NCBI RefSeq assembly: GCF_039851975.1 | Contig: NZ_CP156660.1 | Location: forward strand, 3,415,035 to 3,479,034 | Length of the DNA: 64,000 bases | Source of the DNA: Desulfoscipio sp. XC116 | GTDB lineage: Bacteria > Bacillota > Desulfotomaculia > Desulfotomaculales > Desulfallaceae | Direction: 5' to 3' | Shown here: positions 44,814 to 54,582 of the stretch, piece by piece | Numbering within the stretch: position 1 is the stretch's first letter | How the letters are laid out: every line of letters starts with the position of its first letter | Program-made: the position numbers and the translations under genes | The notes under the pieces: model-generated | Told to the model about the DNA's origin: nothing | Seen by the model: the letters and a program-made list of their open reading frames with translations, nothing else | Database searches by the model: none

Positions 44814-46130
44814 TCATACTTTAATACCAAGGTCCGATGAGGGATCACTAACTCTTTTACCAAAATCATAGGTCCTTTCGCTTAAGAAGAGAGTGAAAAT
44901 TAAACCTACTATAGCAATCCCTGAGAAAAAGGCAAATACCTGAGTGTAAAAAATTCCTTGAGCATTTTGGATAACTAGAAATCCTGCAACCAGCGGGGCA
45001 ATAAAGGACCCAAATTGACCAATACCGTTTGAAATACCCACCGCTGAACCTAATATTTCTTTTGGGTACCTAATCTGTGGGTATCCGTAAATAACTCCAA
45101 ACGACAAGTTGGTAAAAAACCCCAGAAGAATTAGCATTAGGATAAGAAGACTAGTATTACCCTGCGGAACTTTGGCAATTGACAATAAAACAGGTATGCT
45201 ACAAATAAAAGACGCTGCTAAAACAGGTTTTACTCTACCTTTGAATACCTTATCCATCAGCCATCCACCGGTCATCATAGCAAAGAAAGCCGCCACATAG
45301 GGTAGTGATGCAAAAAAGCCCATGGTTTTTATACTAAACTGATACTGCTCATATAAAAACGAGGAAATCCAACTTGTACTGCCCCAATAAATGCCTAACA
45401 CACAAAATAGGACCAGGGAATAGCTCCAGAAGCTTGTATCTTTAAATAGAATGCCAAACGCCTGTTTAGTGCTAATCTTTGCCATGCTTTCTTCCTTACC
45501 CACTTGTATTAAGCCCGCATTAATATAATCGCATTCTTCTTTAGATATCTTTCCTTTTGCCAAAGCATCTTTAGGGCTATCTTGAATAAAATAATACAAC
45601 AAGACTATTCCGATTACACCAAGGACAGCCAAGCAATAAAATACCGGCCTCCAGCCATTTAAGACGGTAGCTAACCAGGTAACCGTTATAGGAATGATTG
45701 CCGGCGCTACAGCCCAGGTAGTTGAGAAAAAGCCCGTGGCCCGTCCCTTTTCCTCTTTGGGAAACCAATTCGCAATTGCTTTATTTGCCGGTGCAAAATG
45801 ATGTCCCTCACCTAATCCAAGACCCAAACGTATAATAATGAATTGGGTAAAGTTTTTTACCAGCCCGGTAACGAAAGTTACCAGCGAAAAAACAATAATA
45901 GCAATGCTCATTACTTTTTTAGGGCCAATCCGATCGGACAACCAGCCAGCAGAAAATTGAGCAAGGGCATACGCAAAGAAAAATACCGATGCAGCCGTAC
46001 CAATCTGACCATGAGTAAAGTTCAGTTCCTCCCTAATAATTGGAAGAAACGTTAAAACGCTTGTCCTGTCAAAATAATTGATAATATAAAGCAACCATAT
46101 AACAATTAATATTGTCCAACGGGCTTTCAT
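44814..46130 (-). CDS. MFS transporter, anion:cation symporter type
   Basis: The 438-aa protein has 12 predicted helices and the MFS loop motif GWLSDRIGPKKVM between helices 2 and 3. NYFDRTSVLTFLPIIREEL at the N-terminus is typical of the ACS family, which imports organic anions such as hexuronates, phthalate or hydroxyaromatic acids. The position at the end of the dehydratase/ligase/dehydrogenase operon suggests that it brings in the acid they process. The second in-frame ATG (46128-46130) is used because AAAGGA lies at workable distance from it and directly abuts the first one. Confidence 0.9.
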   Translation of the reverse strand: MKARWTILIVIWLLYIINYFDRTSVLTFLPIIREELNFTHGQIGTAASVFFFAYALAQFSAGWLSDRIGPKKVMSIAIIVFSLVTFVTGLVKNFTQFIIIRLGLGLGEGHHFAPANKAIANWFPKEEKGRATGFFSTTWAVAPAIIPITVTWLATVLNGWRPVFYCLAVLGVIGIVLLYYFIQDSPKDALAKGKISKEECDYINAGLIQVGKEESMAKISTKQAFGILFKDTSFWSYSLVLFCVLGIYWGSTSWISSFLYEQYQFSIKTMGFFASLPYVAAFFAMMTGGWLMDKVFKGRVKPVLAASFICSIPVLLSIAKVPQGNTSLLILMLILLGFFTNLSFGVIYGYPQIRYPKEILGSAVGISNGIGQFGSFIAPLVAGFLVIQNAQGIFYTQVFAFFSGIAIVGLIFTLFLSERTYDFGKRVSDPSSDLGIKV

Positions 46131-46244
46131 ATTAATAATCATTCCTTTCTTGAAAGAATCTTCTTCACACTATAAAATTTTCGTATGTGAAATATTAATG
46201 TTTTCCAAAAAGTCTGAATATTTTAATTAAAAAATATATAGCTT

Positions 46245-47006
46245 TTAAAGTATAGTCCATCCGCCATCTACATAAATAATGGTTCCAGTAATAAAACTTG
46301 AGGCATCTGAACCTAGAAAAATAGCCGGCCCAATAATTTCTTCAGGCTCTCCTAGCCTTTGCATTGCATTTCTATTTTTAACACTATCATACCATTCCTT
46401 GTTTTCCATTACTTGGCGAACCAAAGGGGTTTTCATATAAGCTGGTGCAATGGCATTGACAGTTACCCCGTAAGGTGCCCATTCCACCGCAAGTACCTTG
46501 GTCATTTGATTAATCCCACCCTTGCTGGTAGCATAAGCAATTTGTTTTTTCATACAGACAGTGCCAAAAATCGATGACATATTAACCATTCTGCCCCTGC
46601 GCTGTTTAATCATTATCCCACCAATGTTTTTTGCACAAAGATAAACCCCTTTTAAATTAATTCTTATGACTCTATCCCATTCTTCTTCAGTTAATTCCAA
46701 AGCCTCTTTCCTAATGTTTATTCCTGGTACATTATAGGCAATATCAATCGAGCCGAACTTATCCAAAGCATAATCAACCATTTGTTTAACTTCAATTGCA
46801 TCGGAAACATCTACTTGTAACCCAGCAGCTATATAGCCCATTTTAGAAATTTGATCAATTGTGTCATCAGCACTATGACGGGGACTTCCCACGGCAATTA
46901 CGTTTGCTCCATAAGCGGCTACACCTAAAGCAATTTGTTGCCCCAAACCGGAAGCCGCCCCTGTTACAATAACTGTTTTACCCGTTAAATCAAATAACTT
47001 TTTCAT
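46245..47006 (-). CDS. Short-chain dehydrogenase/reductase
   Basis: The 253-aa enzyme has the NAD(P)-binding TGAASGLG, an NxxG-type NVPGIN (changed from NNAG), catalytic Ser in VNMSSIFG and the YATSK catalytic pair, and the end FITGTIIYVDGGW. The classical SDR fold oxidises an alcohol or reduces a ketone. In this operon it probably acts on a hydroxy acid or hydroxyacyl-CoA. AGGAGG precedes the ATG. It begins 15 bases after the ligase stop, so the two are cotranscribed. Confidence 0.93.
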   Translation of the reverse strand: MKKLFDLTGKTVIVTGAASGLGQQIALGVAAYGANVIAVGSPRHSADDTIDQISKMGYIAAGLQVDVSDAIEVKQMVDYALDKFGSIDIAYNVPGINIRKEALELTEEEWDRVIRINLKGVYLCAKNIGGIMIKQRRGRMVNMSSIFGTVCMKKQIAYATSKGGINQMTKVLAVEWAPYGVTVNAIAPAYMKTPLVRQVMENKEWYDSVKNRNAMQRLGEPEEIIGPAIFLGSDASSFITGTIIYVDGGWTIL

Positions 47007-47021
47007 TTAACTCTCTTCCTC

Positions 47022-48650
47022 CTAATTTTTAATATGCATTTCCCGCAAAACATTTTTCATTACTTTCCCATTGGGGTTTTTGGGCAGTTCGGTTAAGAAC
47101 TCAACAAGCTTTGGCACTTTATATTTGGCCAACCGCTCTCGTACCCAATCTTGCACCTCTTCAACATCCAGGGAAGCGCCCGGGCGAGAAACAATGAAAG
47201 CTTTCACAACCTCACCGAAAACTTCATCCGGCACGCCCACCACCGCAGCTTCCATAACCTTGTTATGGCTGTAAAGAACATCTTCCACTTCAACGCAAAA
47301 AATTTTTTCACCGCCCCGGTTGATCATGTCCTTGATGCGGTCCATGATATACACATAGCCATCTTCATCAATTTTAGCTATATCACCCGTGTGCAGCCAG
47401 CCATCAACGATAGCCTTTTGGGTAGCCTCAGGGTTTTCCCAGTATCCGGGAGTAAGGTTGGGCGAATTAATCAACAGTTCCCCCTCGGTATTGGGCGGCA
47501 AATCCTCTCCGGTTACCGGATCGGTAATTTTACATTTGTTTACTGGAAACGGCAGGCCAATGGACCCCGGCTTTCTAAGAGCATCCTCCTTGGGCATACA
47601 GGTCCCGGGGGACGCAATTTCAGTAAGACCGTAAGTATTATGCAACTCTATGCCCGGCAACCAATCCTTGAGCATTCTTACCGTCTCGCCGGACATGGGC
47701 GCTCCCCCGAAACCCGCTACCCGTAAATGTGACAAATCATATTTACGATGTTCGGGATGCATTAACATCATCACATAAATAGTAGGTACCACAATCATAC
47801 TGGTGACTTTTTCCCCCGCAAGTATCCGTAACATTTCGTCTGTTTTGTAGATGGGCATGAGAACAATGCCGCAACCCAGATTGATATACGTTAGTAATTG
47901 GGCGTAAAGACCCGTAACGTGGAACAAGGGTACAGCAATAACTGTTCTGTCCTCCGAAGTTAGGTTATAAATTCTTTTATAACTGATCATGGTATGAATA
48001 ACGTTAAAATTAGTGTTCATCGCCCCTTTGGGTAGTCCTGTGGTGCCGGAGGTATACATAATAAACGCTACATCATGTTCGTCAATTTGTTCCGTAACGG
48101 TCTCCGAAGCATCGGTGTCGATCAAACCAACAAAGGGCCTGGTGCCTTCAATTTCCCGGCCGACCACAAAAAATTCCCGACAGCAGATAATAGAATTTAA
48201 CACCGGCTTTATATTCACCCACCAACTGTCATTGAGCACCAACAAGCTGGAACCGGAATTATTAATCATAAATTCCAGTTCAGCACTCTTAAGCCTGGTA
48301 TTCAACGGCACCCCAATGCACCCCAATTGAGCAACGGCATAAAGGCTAATCACAAAGGGAATACCGTTGGTCAATAAAATGGCCACCCGATCGCCTTTTT
48401 TAATGCCATACTCATTGCGCAGGGCATAAGCCATGTTATTGACCCGCTTGTTTAATTCTCCATAAGTAATTCGCTCATCCCCCATGACCAAAGCCACTTT
48501 TTTAGGAAAACGCCGGGCGCTGTTTTGCAATGTTTCGATTACTGTTTCCGGTCGGTCAGCATAAACGTTGACAGTTACCCCGTTGACGGTTTCTTTAACA
48601 ATACCTTCAGTAAAACCCGGCGCCCACAGGTCTTTACCAACTGAAATCAT
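47022..48650 (-). CDS. AMP-forming acyl-CoA synthetase
   Basis: The 542-aa enzyme has the AMP-binding signature MYTSGTTGLPKGAMNT, the LHNTYGLTEIA motif, GWLHTGDIAKIDEDGYVYIMDR and the C-terminal catalytic Lys in PKNPNGKVMKN. It activates a carboxylic acid to its CoA ester through an adenylate. The substrate is probably the hydroxy or unsaturated acid taken up by the MFS protein; this is inferred from the operon. The ATG at 48648-48650 follows AAAGGAGGGATTCT; the longer frame adds 26 basic residues upstream of that ribosome site and is rejected. Confidence 0.94.
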   Translation of the reverse strand: MISVGKDLWAPGFTEGIVKETVNGVTVNVYADRPETVIETLQNSARRFPKKVALVMGDERITYGELNKRVNNMAYALRNEYGIKKGDRVAILLTNGIPFVISLYAVAQLGCIGVPLNTRLKSAELEFMINNSGSSLLVLNDSWWVNIKPVLNSIICCREFFVVGREIEGTRPFVGLIDTDASETVTEQIDEHDVAFIMYTSGTTGLPKGAMNTNFNVIHTMISYKRIYNLTSEDRTVIAVPLFHVTGLYAQLLTYINLGCGIVLMPIYKTDEMLRILAGEKVTSMIVVPTIYVMMLMHPEHRKYDLSHLRVAGFGGAPMSGETVRMLKDWLPGIELHNTYGLTEIASPGTCMPKEDALRKPGSIGLPFPVNKCKITDPVTGEDLPPNTEGELLINSPNLTPGYWENPEATQKAIVDGWLHTGDIAKIDEDGYVYIMDRIKDMINRGGEKIFCVEVEDVLYSHNKVMEAAVVGVPDEVFGEVVKAFIVSRPGASLDVEEVQDWVRERLAKYKVPKLVEFLTELPKNPNGKVMKNVLREMHIKN

Positions 48651-48761
48651 AGAATCCCTCCTTTTGTTGCGAATGCTCATGCGATTTTTTTTATTACCTT
48701 TTGGACTTCTATTCATCTTTGATTTCAACGATTTTATTGTTATTGGGTGAGGGACTAAAAG

Positions 48762-50189
48762 TTAGTATTTTATCCCTGCCAGCTCTTTAGCCAAATTCTT
48801 GCGCAATTCCAGGTTATAGTTCGACAATATAGCTATGGTTTCCATAATTGGAGAGCCTCCGCCATGCACGCCGGCATACTGCCACACAGCCCCAAAAGCA
48901 GAACAATTCAGGTCACTGATGCACCGGAAGCAACGCTGCTGATCCTCCGCTGTTATCCCTTCCTTTCTAACCATATACTTGTCCAACAATGGTTTTGTTT
49001 GCTCACTGAAAAAATCATCTTCATAGGGAAGAGTAGCGGGAAGCCCTCCTGCTATTTCCGTCAGAATCTCGTGTTCATGATAGATGTTTTCTCCGGCATG
49101 CCGTCTGCCCACATTACAATAAATTGGGTCGGGTACAAATGTCCCGGATAAGGATTTAGTCGCATTTATTGAACCCGCAATACCTGCACCGTATACCAGT
49201 TCGGCAACACCCATCAAATCAGCCAATTTTTCCCGGATATGCTGCGCTTTGGCTACACCGTTGTACTCAGCCACCAAAGCCGTCAGTCCCATTATTATAT
49301 CTGTTACAGCCGGCTTACATCCGGTATAGCTATGTCGATGGAAAAGAGCAAATAATAGAGCCAATCTTCCCCCAAACTCGTATTCTCCACACATAAATAC
49401 TCTGTTCCAAGGCACGAAAACATTATCAAAAATGATGAACCCGTCTGAACTGCCGTGTTCCGCCAGAGGACAATTTAAGTGGTTCCGTTTTCTTGGAGAT
49501 GATGCTCTGTTGATGATATAAACCCCTTCACTATCACTCGGTATGCCAAATGCTACCGCATAATCGGCATCTTCTTTCTTTAATGCTCTTGTAGGTACCA
49601 CCACTATTTCCTCGGCAAAGGAAGATGTAGTTATGTGCTGTTTGGCGCCTCTCACAACTATGCCGTCTTTTTTCTTCTCTACTACGCGGACGTAAAGGTC
49701 GGGATCGGGCTGCTGATGGGGCCTAAGTGAGCGATCACCTTTAGCGTCTGTTTGGGCACAGCAGCCGGTTATATCTTTTTCCTGCCAGTACCTCAAATAT
49801 TCTAAAAAGCGCTGGTGATACTCTGTTCCCTTTGCGTCGTCTATTTCTTTTGTTGCTACGGAAAGTGCGTTCATGGCATCTATACCCATGCACCTCTGAA
49901 TACAAAATCCCGATTTTCTAGTTAATAGTCTGGTCATCTCTTGTTTCTTTAAAAGATCCTCTTGACTTTGGTGCATATGTGTAAAACGGTTAATTGCCTT
50001 TCCTGTTATATGGGATGTTGCTGTAAGCGTTTTTTTATAATCTGGATGATTAACTAAATCGTAAGTCAATGCTATTACATTGATGCCCGGCATAATGCGA
50101 GGATCTACTCGTTCTACCAGTTCACCTCCCATGTATATATTTTTTTTCATTGATTTTAATCTTTCGATGTATTCGTGAGATGTAATCAA
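48762..50189 (-). CDS. 4-hydroxybutyryl-CoA dehydratase-like flavo-iron-sulfur enzyme
   Basis: The 475-aa protein belongs to the HpaB/AbfD family. The cluster ligands of the Clostridium dehydratase (two Cys as CxxxC, His and Cys seven apart) are all visible: C96 and C100 in GFCIQRCMG, and H284 and C291 in FHRHSYTGCKP. This favours a dehydratase with [4Fe-4S] and FAD that converts 4-hydroxybutyryl-CoA to crotonyl-CoA by a radical route, rather than an oxygen-using hydroxylase, which fits an anaerobe. The start is TTG at 50187-50189 with AAAGGA upstream. It is first in an operon with ligase, SDR and importer. The true substrate may be a related 4-hydroxyacyl-CoA. Confidence 0.88.
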   Translation of the reverse strand: MITSHEYIERLKSMKKNIYMGGELVERVDPRIMPGINVIALTYDLVNHPDYKKTLTATSHITGKAINRFTHMHQSQEDLLKKQEMTRLLTRKSGFCIQRCMGIDAMNALSVATKEIDDAKGTEYHQRFLEYLRYWQEKDITGCCAQTDAKGDRSLRPHQQPDPDLYVRVVEKKKDGIVVRGAKQHITTSSFAEEIVVVPTRALKKEDADYAVAFGIPSDSEGVYIINRASSPRKRNHLNCPLAEHGSSDGFIIFDNVFVPWNRVFMCGEYEFGGRLALLFALFHRHSYTGCKPAVTDIIMGLTALVAEYNGVAKAQHIREKLADLMGVAELVYGAGIAGSINATKSLSGTFVPDPIYCNVGRRHAGENIYHEHEILTEIAGGLPATLPYEDDFFSEQTKPLLDKYMVRKEGITAEDQQRCFRCISDLNCSAFGAVWQYAGVHGGGSPIMETIAILSNYNLELRKNLAKELAGIKY

Positions 50190-50468
50190 GCTTTATCAAT
50201 CCTTTCTAATCTGATTTTTACCGGATCTTTAAGAATTATATTTCGACCCACCGGAACCTGTTATTCTAAATATTGGGCTTGTTGAGATTAACGTCGGCCA
50301 TATTACATAAGCAACACCTCCACTATGAAGCACCGATTATTAAGTAGAAAAGCGTATGCTTCAGCAATAATTTTCATAAAGTTTCAACATGTAATAGTTT
50401 TGATATAATAGGTCTGAATCATCTTATATATCTTTATAAAAGACTTCTAAACGCTGGCATATTAGGCC

Positions 50469-50486
50469 TTTGTGAGTATACACAAA
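50469..50486. promoter_or_regulatory. Inverted repeat upstream of the hydroxy-acid operon
   Basis: TTTGTGAGTATACACAAA has perfect six-base arms around six bases, close to the TGTGA-N6-TCACA family of CRP/FNR operators. It lies about 280 bp before the dehydratase start in a 480-bp gap (50190-50672) without a recognisable gene. Confidence 0.4.
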
Positions 50487-50631
50487 AACCATCTCATTCT
50501 TTTGTACTTTTTAACAAAGCATTAAAACGAATCAAGCAAAGTGAGGGTTAGGTTAATCATAACTTCAGCCAATAATCATTTAAAAAAACCACAGGGCGCC
50601 AGACAGAAACTTACCGCAAGTGAGCAAAATA

Positions 50632-50657
50632 TAAAGGGGGCCAAGTCGCCCCCTTTA
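50632..50657 (-). terminator. Terminator of the Spy/CpxP-like gene
   Basis: TAAAGGGGGC-CAAGTC-GCCCCCTTTA is a ten-bp perfect stem just after the stop; the tail on the minus strand is TATTTTGC. Confidence 0.85.
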
Positions 50658-50672
50658 CTCTAAAACAAATAA

Positions 50673-51140
50673 TTACTGCGTATTACCGGCTCCCGGACCG
50701 CCCCTGAAACCGGAGCCTTTTTTACCTTTAAGCTCGTTCATCTTGGCCTGCTGCTCCGGAGTGAGTAAAGACCGGCACTGCTCCCTGCTCTGCTGAGCAA
50801 TGCCTTTGATTTTTTCACGCAGATCATTTATTTCCTTGATCTTGGCGTCTACCTGAGTTTTGTCCGGGTTTTTCTGCAGCTGCAGCTGTTTTAATTCATG
50901 CATACTATCCATCAACTTAATGCGCAGCTCACGGGTTTGGGTATAGGTGTTTTGATTAATTTCCCGCATTTTAGCAATTTGCTGGTCGGTAAGATTTAAA
51001 GCTTCCGCAAAGCCGGCCCGGTTACAATTATTCAGCATACGCGGGCCGTCACACCAACCGACACCGGCAGCCGCAGCTACCTGGACAATGCCAAATACCA
51101 AAAGTAATGCAACGGTTAAAAGCAATATTTTCTTCTGCAT
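50673..51140 (-). CDS. Spy/CpxP-type periplasmic (exported) stress protein
   Basis: The 155-aa protein has a signal peptide (ILLLTVALLLVFGIVQVAAA) and a helical body with the two LTxxQ motifs of the Spy/CpxP/ZraP family: LNLTDQQIAKMREI and LLTPEQQAKMNEL. Family members are exported chaperones or metal-stress sensors. The Gly-rich end is low complexity. In a Gram-positive cell it would be released outside or held at the membrane by the uncleaved helix. The ATG at 51138-51140 is used; a GTG two codons earlier is the alternative, and neither has a strong ribosome site. Confidence 0.82.
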   Translation of the reverse strand: MQKKILLLTVALLLVFGIVQVAAAAGVGWCDGPRMLNNCNRAGFAEALNLTDQQIAKMREINQNTYTQTRELRIKLMDSMHELKQLQLQKNPDKTQVDAKIKEINDLREKIKGIAQQSREQCRSLLTPEQQAKMNELKGKKGSGFRGGPGAGNTQ

Positions 51141-51642
51141 AGCCACATCTGTTTTCTTAAAACCTAAACAAATTGTTTATCCAGGTTTTACCCCTGCCAA
51201 CTAATAGCCAAAGGGCCAAAGACAGGAGGCAGTTTCACAGCATGCAACTGTTAAATTATAGCTTTGCCTGTGTTCCGGATAACTTGCCTATAATGCTCAT
51301 CTCCCACATTATCAATCTTGACAGTTGCATTGCTTTATTGCAATTGTGAGACTGCAAAAAACAGGTTGTTTCACCTCCTTCCTTCGTTTATTACGCAATA
51401 GTTTTACCTCTGCTGCGTTAACTTTAGTCTGCCCAATAATTATGGATAAACTGTGCATAAAAAATGGAAAGTCCGCGGAAATAAAGAAGAGCGGGGATAA
51501 CAATATATGGTTTGGTTATGCGTGACAAGCTATTCTCATTAGTCATAAGCATCAGCCGCCCGGTAATCGCCAAATAGATGAGGAACTATCCAAAGAAGGA
51601 GCATTTTTATAAAAAAAAAGTGTATTCGTGAACTATAAAAGG

Positions 51643-51692
51643 TTTACATTAACTTAACTAATTCTTAAATAGTTTAAAATCAAACCTTTACA
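51643..51692 (+). promoter_or_regulatory. PhoP-box-like direct repeats upstream of the PhoP-like gene
   Basis: TTTACA at 51643, TTAACT at 51654, TTAAAT at 51665 and TTTACA at 51687 fall on one 11-bp register (one position, 51676, is degenerate). Firmicute PhoP binds arrays of TT(A/T/C)A(C/T)A with five-base spacers. The array is about 55 bp before the regulator's ATG, so autoregulation is likely. The rest of the 51141-51747 gap shows no gene that I trust. Confidence 0.65.
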
Positions 51693-51747
51693 ACATTGTT
51701 TTATTATTAATATATACAACATTTATTAGTATTGGGAAGGTGCCTGC

Positions 51748-52458
51748 ATGAGCTTGAAAATACTTGTAGTGGATGATGAGAAAAACATACTGGAGCTGAT
51801 CTCATATAATCTAAAACGCGAAGGATATACGGTTTTTACCGCCGAAAACGGTCTTGATGTTTTGCACATATCAGAAGAAGCCAAACCCGACCTGATCATC
51901 CTTGATATCATGCTGCCGGGTAAGGACGGCATTGAAGTATGCAAGCAATTAAGATTTAACGCAAGCACCTCTGATATACCCATTATCATATTAAGCGCCA
52001 AAGATGAAGAAATAGACAAGGTTGTCGCACTGGAAATAGGCGCCGACGATTACGTAACCAAACCATTCAGCATACGGGAACTTCTGGCCAGGATAAAAGC
52101 TAACCTCAGACGAGTAATGCAAAAGGACGAGCAAGTAACGCAGTCTCACAAGGAAACCGACTTGGTTTTTGACAATCTCCGCATCAGACCACAAGCTTAC
52201 GAAGTATACATTGACGAAAAACGAGTGGAACTTTCCCCCAAAGAATTTGAAATACTAAATTTACTGGCTGCCAACCCCGGACGTGTCTTTACCAGAGATG
52301 CGTTATTGGAAAAAGTATGGGGATTTGACAGCGTACGTGAAACCAGAACCGTGGACGTACACATAAGGTACCTGAGGCAAAAAGTTGAGCCTGATCCGGC
52401 GAATCCTCAATTTATTGAAACCATCAGAGGAATTGGCTACCGTTTTAAGGATAGGTAG
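51748..52458 (+). CDS. phoP: PhoP/PhoB-like response regulator
   Basis: The 236-aa regulator has a receiver domain (VVDDEKN, LIILDIMLPGKDG, LSAKDEE, DDYVTKPFSIREL) and a PhoB-type winged helix (VELSPKEFEILNLLAANPG, VWGFDSVRETRTVDVHIRYL). The symbol rests on sequence type, on PhoP-box-like repeats before this gene and before pstS, and on the nearby pst genes. The expected kinase gene phoR does not follow: the next 360 bp to the convergent chemoreceptor hold no kinase. The ribosome site is GGAAGGTG. Confidence 0.85.
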   Translation: MSLKILVVDDEKNILELISYNLKREGYTVFTAENGLDVLHISEEAKPDLIILDIMLPGKDGIEVCKQLRFNASTSDIPIIILSAKDEEIDKVVALEIGADDYVTKPFSIRELLARIKANLRRVMQKDEQVTQSHKETDLVFDNLRIRPQAYEVYIDEKRVELSPKEFEILNLLAANPGRVFTRDALLEKVWGFDSVRETRTVDVHIRYLRQKVEPDPANPQFIETIRGIGYRFKDR

Positions 52459-52767
52459 GGGAACGAGAAATCCTTTTAATCTGTGCAATCCCATGCCGCC
52501 CCTATTCCCGGCAATCCGCACCGCCTTGCCGCCTGCTCCAGTTTCATCCCCGCTGTTTATCGCTATCCCCGGCTGCCCCTGCTATTCCCGCCTGCCCCTT
52601 CATATATCAGTTTCATTATCTAAACAACATTTTCCGCCCTACGGCCTCGAATCGGTCATACTCATTGATCATATTTATTGGCCATGCAAGGCTTGGATAT
52701 ATGGCTTATTGGTATATACACATGCACGTGCGGCAAAATCTAAAGCCGGCATCAAATTACATATTGG

Positions 52768-52803
52768 AAACGGAAGCAAAGGACCGACACTTTGCTTCCG
52801 TTT
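52768..52803. terminator. Strong hairpin, bidirectional
   Basis: AAACGGAAGCAAAG / CTTTGCTTCCGTTT is a 14-bp perfect stem with an eight-base loop between the convergent regulator and chemoreceptor genes. Neither tail has a long T-run. Confidence 0.75.
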
Positions 52804-52818
52804 GTCCTATTCCCCCTA

Positions 52819-54444
52819 TTAAACCGAATTAAATTTACTTAAATGCTCATTTATTTTTTCGGCCAGCTCAGCCAGCTTCCGGGCCAAGTCGGCTATTTGC
52901 CGGGCTGAAAATTCCGATTCGCCAGTTTCACTTCCAACACCGGCCATTTGCTGAATGGTTGCCGCAATCTGGCTAATGCCTGCAGCAACTTCATTAGTTT
53001 GATGTGATATTTCCGCAATATAACCATCTGTAATATTGACCCGGTCAAGAATGCCGTCCAAGGCGTGCTGCGCTTTTACAGTAGCCGTGGATCCTTCCTC
53101 GACCATTTTACCGGCGGCATTTACATGTTCTTGCACTTTTAAGCCTTGCTCACGTATATCCTCAACAATCCGGCCCACTTTTTCTGTCGCTGCGACAGTA
53201 TCGTCGGCCAACCGGCGCACCTCACCTGCAACAACTGCAAATCCCCGCCCCATTTCCCCTGCCCTGGCCGCCTCTATGGAGGCGTTAAAGGACAAAAGCG
53301 TGGTTTGTTGGGAAATATCCTTTATTACAGTTAGTATTTCATTTATTTTATGTATATTATCAACCAATTGCTGCATCGTAATAGCGCCCCTGGATGTGGT
53401 TTCCATATTGTCTCCGATTTTAGCAAATACGGTTTTTAATGCGGACACACTTTGTTCGGCGGAGCTCATCATCTCGCCGCTGGCCTTTTCCGCCCGGGCA
53501 ACTTGACCGGCTACCGAAACCATTACTTCATTAATGGAAACAGCTCGGGATTCCGTCGCGGCAGCGATTTCCAGCTGGCTTTGAGATACCAGCCGCATTT
53601 TTTTGCTGGTACCCAGCAGGCTTAGCTCAGCGTCACGAAACTGGTTGATCATGCCCCCCAACTGCCCCAGCATATTATTAAAGCTTTGCCCCAGCACTTT
53701 AAACTCCAACCCTACCCCTTTCTCCCGCGCCCTGACGGATAAATCGCCCCTGCTGGCCTGAGCCATGACACTGCATAAATCATCCAAAGGCCCGGTAAAT
53801 CTACGTGCTTGCCTAAGGCAAATCAAAAATGCCGCAACCAGTGCCCCCACACCAAGACCCAATATTATATTGCGCAGATATATAACCGGCTGCAAAAAGT
53901 CAGCTTCCGCCAGTTTAATAACATATACCCAGTTGCGGCCCGGTATTTGCTGATAGGCAACCCTGTATTTCCGTCCATTACCCCACATTTCAGCTAAGCC
54001 GCTGCGAGCATTTAATATTTGTTTCAATGTTTTCTCCGGCAAGGAGTTGGTTTTATCGGTTGCCAGTACAGCCTTGCCGTAGTGGTCCAGGATAAAAATC
54101 TGCACGGGAGTGCCCCGAGAGGCAAATGCAGTCAGTTCAGCTTTAACCAAGTAATTGGTTTTACGCATGATTTCCGCGCTATTCACCGCGGAAGAGTAAA
54201 GATCGATTTTTTCGGCTACATTTTTAGCCGAGTTAATTAACATTTCATCGTTATAAAGCTGCAGCAAATCTTTACTCACAAGATATGTTGAAAATCCTTG
54301 CATAAGCAGTACAGCTAACAGTAAGGAAACCATTAGTATAAGTATTCTGTACTGAAATCCTAATTTATCTCCCAGACAATTGACCGGCCGACCGGATTTA
54401 AATCCGGCCAACCCAGCCATGATTCTAGCCGGAATTGCCAGCAT
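52819..54444 (-). CDS. Methyl-accepting chemotaxis protein (single-Cache type)
   Basis: The 541-aa receptor has TM1 at about 33-53, an extracellular domain of about 130 residues (VQIFILDHYGKAVLATDKTN, YRVAYQQIPGRNWVYVIKL), TM2 near 190-208, HAMP, and the signalling hairpin [20 protein letters not shown]. It lies between phoP and pstSCA, so a part in phosphate taxis is possible but unproven. GAGGGAG is 11 bases before the ATG. Confidence 0.93.
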   Translation of the reverse strand: MLAIPARIMAGLAGFKSGRPVNCLGDKLGFQYRILILMVSLLLAVLLMQGFSTYLVSKDLLQLYNDEMLINSAKNVAEKIDLYSSAVNSAEIMRKTNYLVKAELTAFASRGTPVQIFILDHYGKAVLATDKTNSLPEKTLKQILNARSGLAEMWGNGRKYRVAYQQIPGRNWVYVIKLAEADFLQPVIYLRNIILGLGVGALVAAFLICLRQARRFTGPLDDLCSVMAQASRGDLSVRAREKGVGLEFKVLGQSFNNMLGQLGGMINQFRDAELSLLGTSKKMRLVSQSQLEIAAATESRAVSINEVMVSVAGQVARAEKASGEMMSSAEQSVSALKTVFAKIGDNMETTSRGAITMQQLVDNIHKINEILTVIKDISQQTTLLSFNASIEAARAGEMGRGFAVVAGEVRRLADDTVAATEKVGRIVEDIREQGLKVQEHVNAAGKMVEEGSTATVKAQHALDGILDRVNITDGYIAEISHQTNEVAAGISQIAATIQQMAGVGSETGESEFSARQIADLARKLAELAEKINEHLSKFNSV

Positions 54445-54582
54445 GGATGCACATACTCCCTCTCTTTGATATCACTTGTAAATAAACAATAGCAACAATA
54501 TCGTCTCCGGGCTGCGACTTTTCGCATGCGTTGACGCATACTAAAAACGGAACGAATGGAACCGCTTACCAGGGCCTTCTCC

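Noticed and set aside
47151-47726. 191-codon plus-strand ORF opposite the acyl-CoA synthetase
   Set aside because: It lies entirely antisense to a gene with all family motifs and has no ribosome site.
51312-51503. 63-codon minus-strand ORF upstream of phoP
   Set aside because: No ribosome site at its start and no recognisable sequence; its internal GTG sits on top of the AGGAGG stretch.
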